Assembly (NCBI GenBank): GCA_018820745.1
Contig: JAHJNP010000264.1
Location: forward strand, 1-6,503
From: Gammaproteobacteria bacterium
GTDB taxonomy: Bacteria > Pseudomonadota > Gammaproteobacteria > Burkholderiales > Thiobacillaceae
Direction: 5' to 3'
Length of the DNA: 6,503 nucleotides
Part shown: positions 5,352-6,503 of the stretch, piece after piece
Position numbering within the stretch: position 1 is the first letter of the stretch
Layout: every line of letters starts with the position of its first letter
Made by a program: the position numbers and the translations under genes
Notes under the pieces: model-generated
What the model was told of the DNA's origin: nothing
What the model saw: the letters and a program-made list of their open reading frames with translations, nothing else
The model's database searches: none

Positions 5352-5795
5352 ATGACCGACACCAGCGAATTTGACCGTAGTTTCAATGGCCTGCTTTACA
5401 GCGTGATGCGCTGGGATCAGCTGACGGCATTCTGGGAAAAAGTGGATTCCCGGGCGGGCTGGTATCTGTATGCGGTCGGTCAGCAGGTGCCGCAAGAACC
5501 TTCCGCTGCCGACAAGGTGCAACAGTTCATGAGCGAACTGGATGAACTGCTGCGGCGCGAGCATCACGAGGATTACTGCGCAATTGTTTACGCCGACAAC
5601 CTCGATGCGCCAAGCTTCATCAAGATCTACGATCCCAATCACCTCGGCAGTTCGTGCGGTTCCAGTTCGACGAAATCGTCGGTGCTGCCGGGTTGGGTGA
5701 TGAGCCGCACGCCGCCGCGCGAACTCGAAATGAGTGGCGTGGTGACCGGCCAGCGCAAGCGCTGGTGGCAGGCGTTCCTGGGTGAAGTGGTCTGA
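5352..5795 (+). CDS. Unrecognised 147-residue cytoplasmic protein downstream of dksA
   Basis: I do not recognise a characterised family. The protein has no signal peptide and no membrane segment. An N-terminal aromatic-rich part (FNGLLYSVMRWDQLTAFW, 11-28) is followed by a charged, probably helical stretch (52-75) and a beta-like segment (CAIVY, 76-80). Next come FIKIYDPNHLGSSCGSS (89-105) and LPGWVMSRTPP (112-122), which look like conserved-motif material, and a basic, Trp-rich end (QRKRWWQ). Cysteines occur only at 76 and 102. Codon use looks like that of its neighbours, and a strong terminator follows, so it is likely a real gene. The ATG at 5352 is preferred; a TTG at 5322 would add ten residues, and neither has a clear Shine-Dalgarno sequence. 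With no terminator before it, it may be read from the dksA promoter. Confidence 0.8.
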   Translation: MTDTSEFDRSFNGLLYSVMRWDQLTAFWEKVDSRAGWYLYAVGQQVPQEPSAADKVQQFMSELDELLRREHHEDYCAIVYADNLDAPSFIKIYDPNHLGSSCGSSSTKSSVLPGWVMSRTPPRELEMSGVVTGQRKRWWQAFLGEVV

Positions 5796-5811
5796 CTGCC
5801 GAGCTGATTGG

Positions 5812-5851
5812 CCCAATAAAAAACGCGCCGGGTGGCGCGTTTTTTATTGGG
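5812..5851. terminator. Strong bidirectional rho-independent terminator
   Basis: A perfect 18-bp stem, 5812-5829 pairing with 5834-5851, closes on GGGT. The GC core ACGCGCC/GGCGCGT is flanked by AATAAAAA on the left and TTTTTATT on the right, so both strands have a T run after the core. It lies 16 bases after the stop of the gene ending at 5795 and 38 bases after the pnp stop on the other strand, and can serve both. Confidence 0.93.
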
Positions 5852-5872
5852 GCCGGCAACGTTCCGCCGGCC
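5851..5872 (-). repeat. Second hairpin in the pnp 3' untranslated region
   Basis: GGCCGGC (5851-5857) pairs with GCCGGCC (5866-5872), a 7-bp GC-only stem with an 8-base loop. On the pnp strand it is transcribed before the terminator hairpin and shares base 5851 with it. It has no T run of its own and may stabilise the 3' end of the message. Confidence 0.6.
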
Positions 5873-5889
5873 GGAGGAGCGCTGCTGGC

Positions 5890-6503
5890 TTAGCTGGCTT
5901 CTTCCTCGTTGCTCGGCGCCGGGGCGGGTGCCGGGGCGGGCGCTTCCAGCAGGGCCTTCATCGACAGCCGCAGGCGGCCTTTTTCGTCAGCCTCCAGAAT
6001 CATCACCTTCACGACCTGGCCTTCCTTCAGGTAATCGCCGATGGCGTTGACGCGCTCATGGGCGATCTGTGAAATGTGCAGCAGGCCGTCGCGGCCCGGC
6101 AGCACGTTGATGATCGCGCCGAAGTCCAGCAGCTTGATGACCGGGCCTTCGTACACCTTGCCGACTTCGACTTCGGCGGTGATTTCCTCGATGCGCTTCT
6201 TCGCGAGCTCGCCGGCTTCCATGCTGGTGCAGGCGATCTTTACGCTGCCATCTTCCTGAATGTCGATCTGGGTGCCGGTTTCCTCGGTCAGCGCGCGGAT
6301 GACAGCGCCGCCCTTGCCGATGACGTCGCGGATTTTTTCCGGGTTGATCTTCATCGCGATGATGCGCGGCGCGTAAGCCGACATCTCATGGGTGGCCGAC
6401 ACCGATGACTTCATGATGTCGAGGATGTGCAGGCGGCCTTCCTTGGCCTGCGTCAGCGCGGCCTGCATGATTTCCGTCGTGATTCCGGTGATCTTGATGT
6501 CCA
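5890..6503 (-). CDS. pnp: Polynucleotide phosphorylase, C-terminal part
   Basis: The frame is open from the right edge to TAA at 5890-5892 and gives the last 203 residues of a roughly 700-residue 3'-5' exoribonuclease. The visible part begins with [12 protein letters not shown], the end of the second RNase PH domain. It continues into the KH domain with the GKGG loop ([17 protein letters not shown]) and the S1 domain ([30 protein letters not shown]), both RNA-binding. Pnp uses phosphate to degrade RNA from the 3' end as a trimer and often works in the degradosome. The tail has an Ala-Pro run ([10 protein letters not shown]) and an acidic end, NEEEAS. An ATG at 6468 lies inside the gene and is not the start. 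Confidence 0.96.
   Translation of the reverse strand, partial: DIKITGITTEIMQAALTQAKEGRLHILDIMKSSVSATHEMSAYAPRIIAMKINPEKIRDVIGKGGAVIRALTEETGTQIDIQEDGSVKIACTSMEAGELAKKRIEEITAEVEVGKVYEGPVIKLLDFGAIINVLPGRDGLLHISQIAHERVNAIGDYLKEGQVVKVMILEADEKGRLRLSMKALLEAPAPAPAPAPSNEEEAS

Overview
The window looks like ordinary chromosomal DNA from a high-GC betaproteobacterium, probably a Thiobacillus- or Hydrogenophilales-like autotroph. This placement is an inference. It rests on DksA, FolD, Pnp and TesA that closely resemble their proteobacterial counterparts, on strong GC-rich codon bias, and on a CbbY-type phosphatase that usually accompanies the Calvin cycle. No phage, insertion sequence, CRISPR array or plasmid signature was seen.

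Left part (1-2625): a divergent locus with the same layout as E. coli tesA/ybbA/ybbP. The ABC ATPase YbbA and the start of its FtsX-like permease YbbP read leftward and overlap by 4 bases (ATGA). The periplasmic esterase TesA reads rightward and is itself joined by an ATGA overlap to a YchJ-like SEC-C protein. Only 28 bases separate the two divergent start codons. A long symmetrical terminator hairpin closes the rightward unit.

Middle (2649-3079): a leftward tRNA operon in the order Pro(UGG), Arg(UCU), His(GUG). All three genes encode CCA. A near-consensus sigma-70 promoter precedes them, and they end in the same hairpin that terminates ychJ. Divergent from this operon is folD, the bifunctional folate enzyme.

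Right part (3142-6503): folD converges on a cbbY-like HAD phosphatase, and the two stop codons are joined by four copies of a 7-base direct repeat. Divergent from cbbY is dksA, the (p)ppGpp cofactor of RNA polymerase. It is followed by an unrecognised 147-residue cytoplasmic protein, then a strong bidirectional terminator, then the 3' end of pnp (polynucleotide phosphorylase) reading leftward off the edge.

The gene content is housekeeping: membrane lipid or ester handling, translation, one-carbon metabolism, sugar-phosphate repair and the stringent response. I found no convincing new system. The points most worth a second look are the TesA-YbbAP-YchJ arrangement, the unknown gene after dksA, the heptamer array between folD and cbbY, the paired palindromes at the tRNA promoter, and a mismatch in the T-stem of tRNA-Pro.
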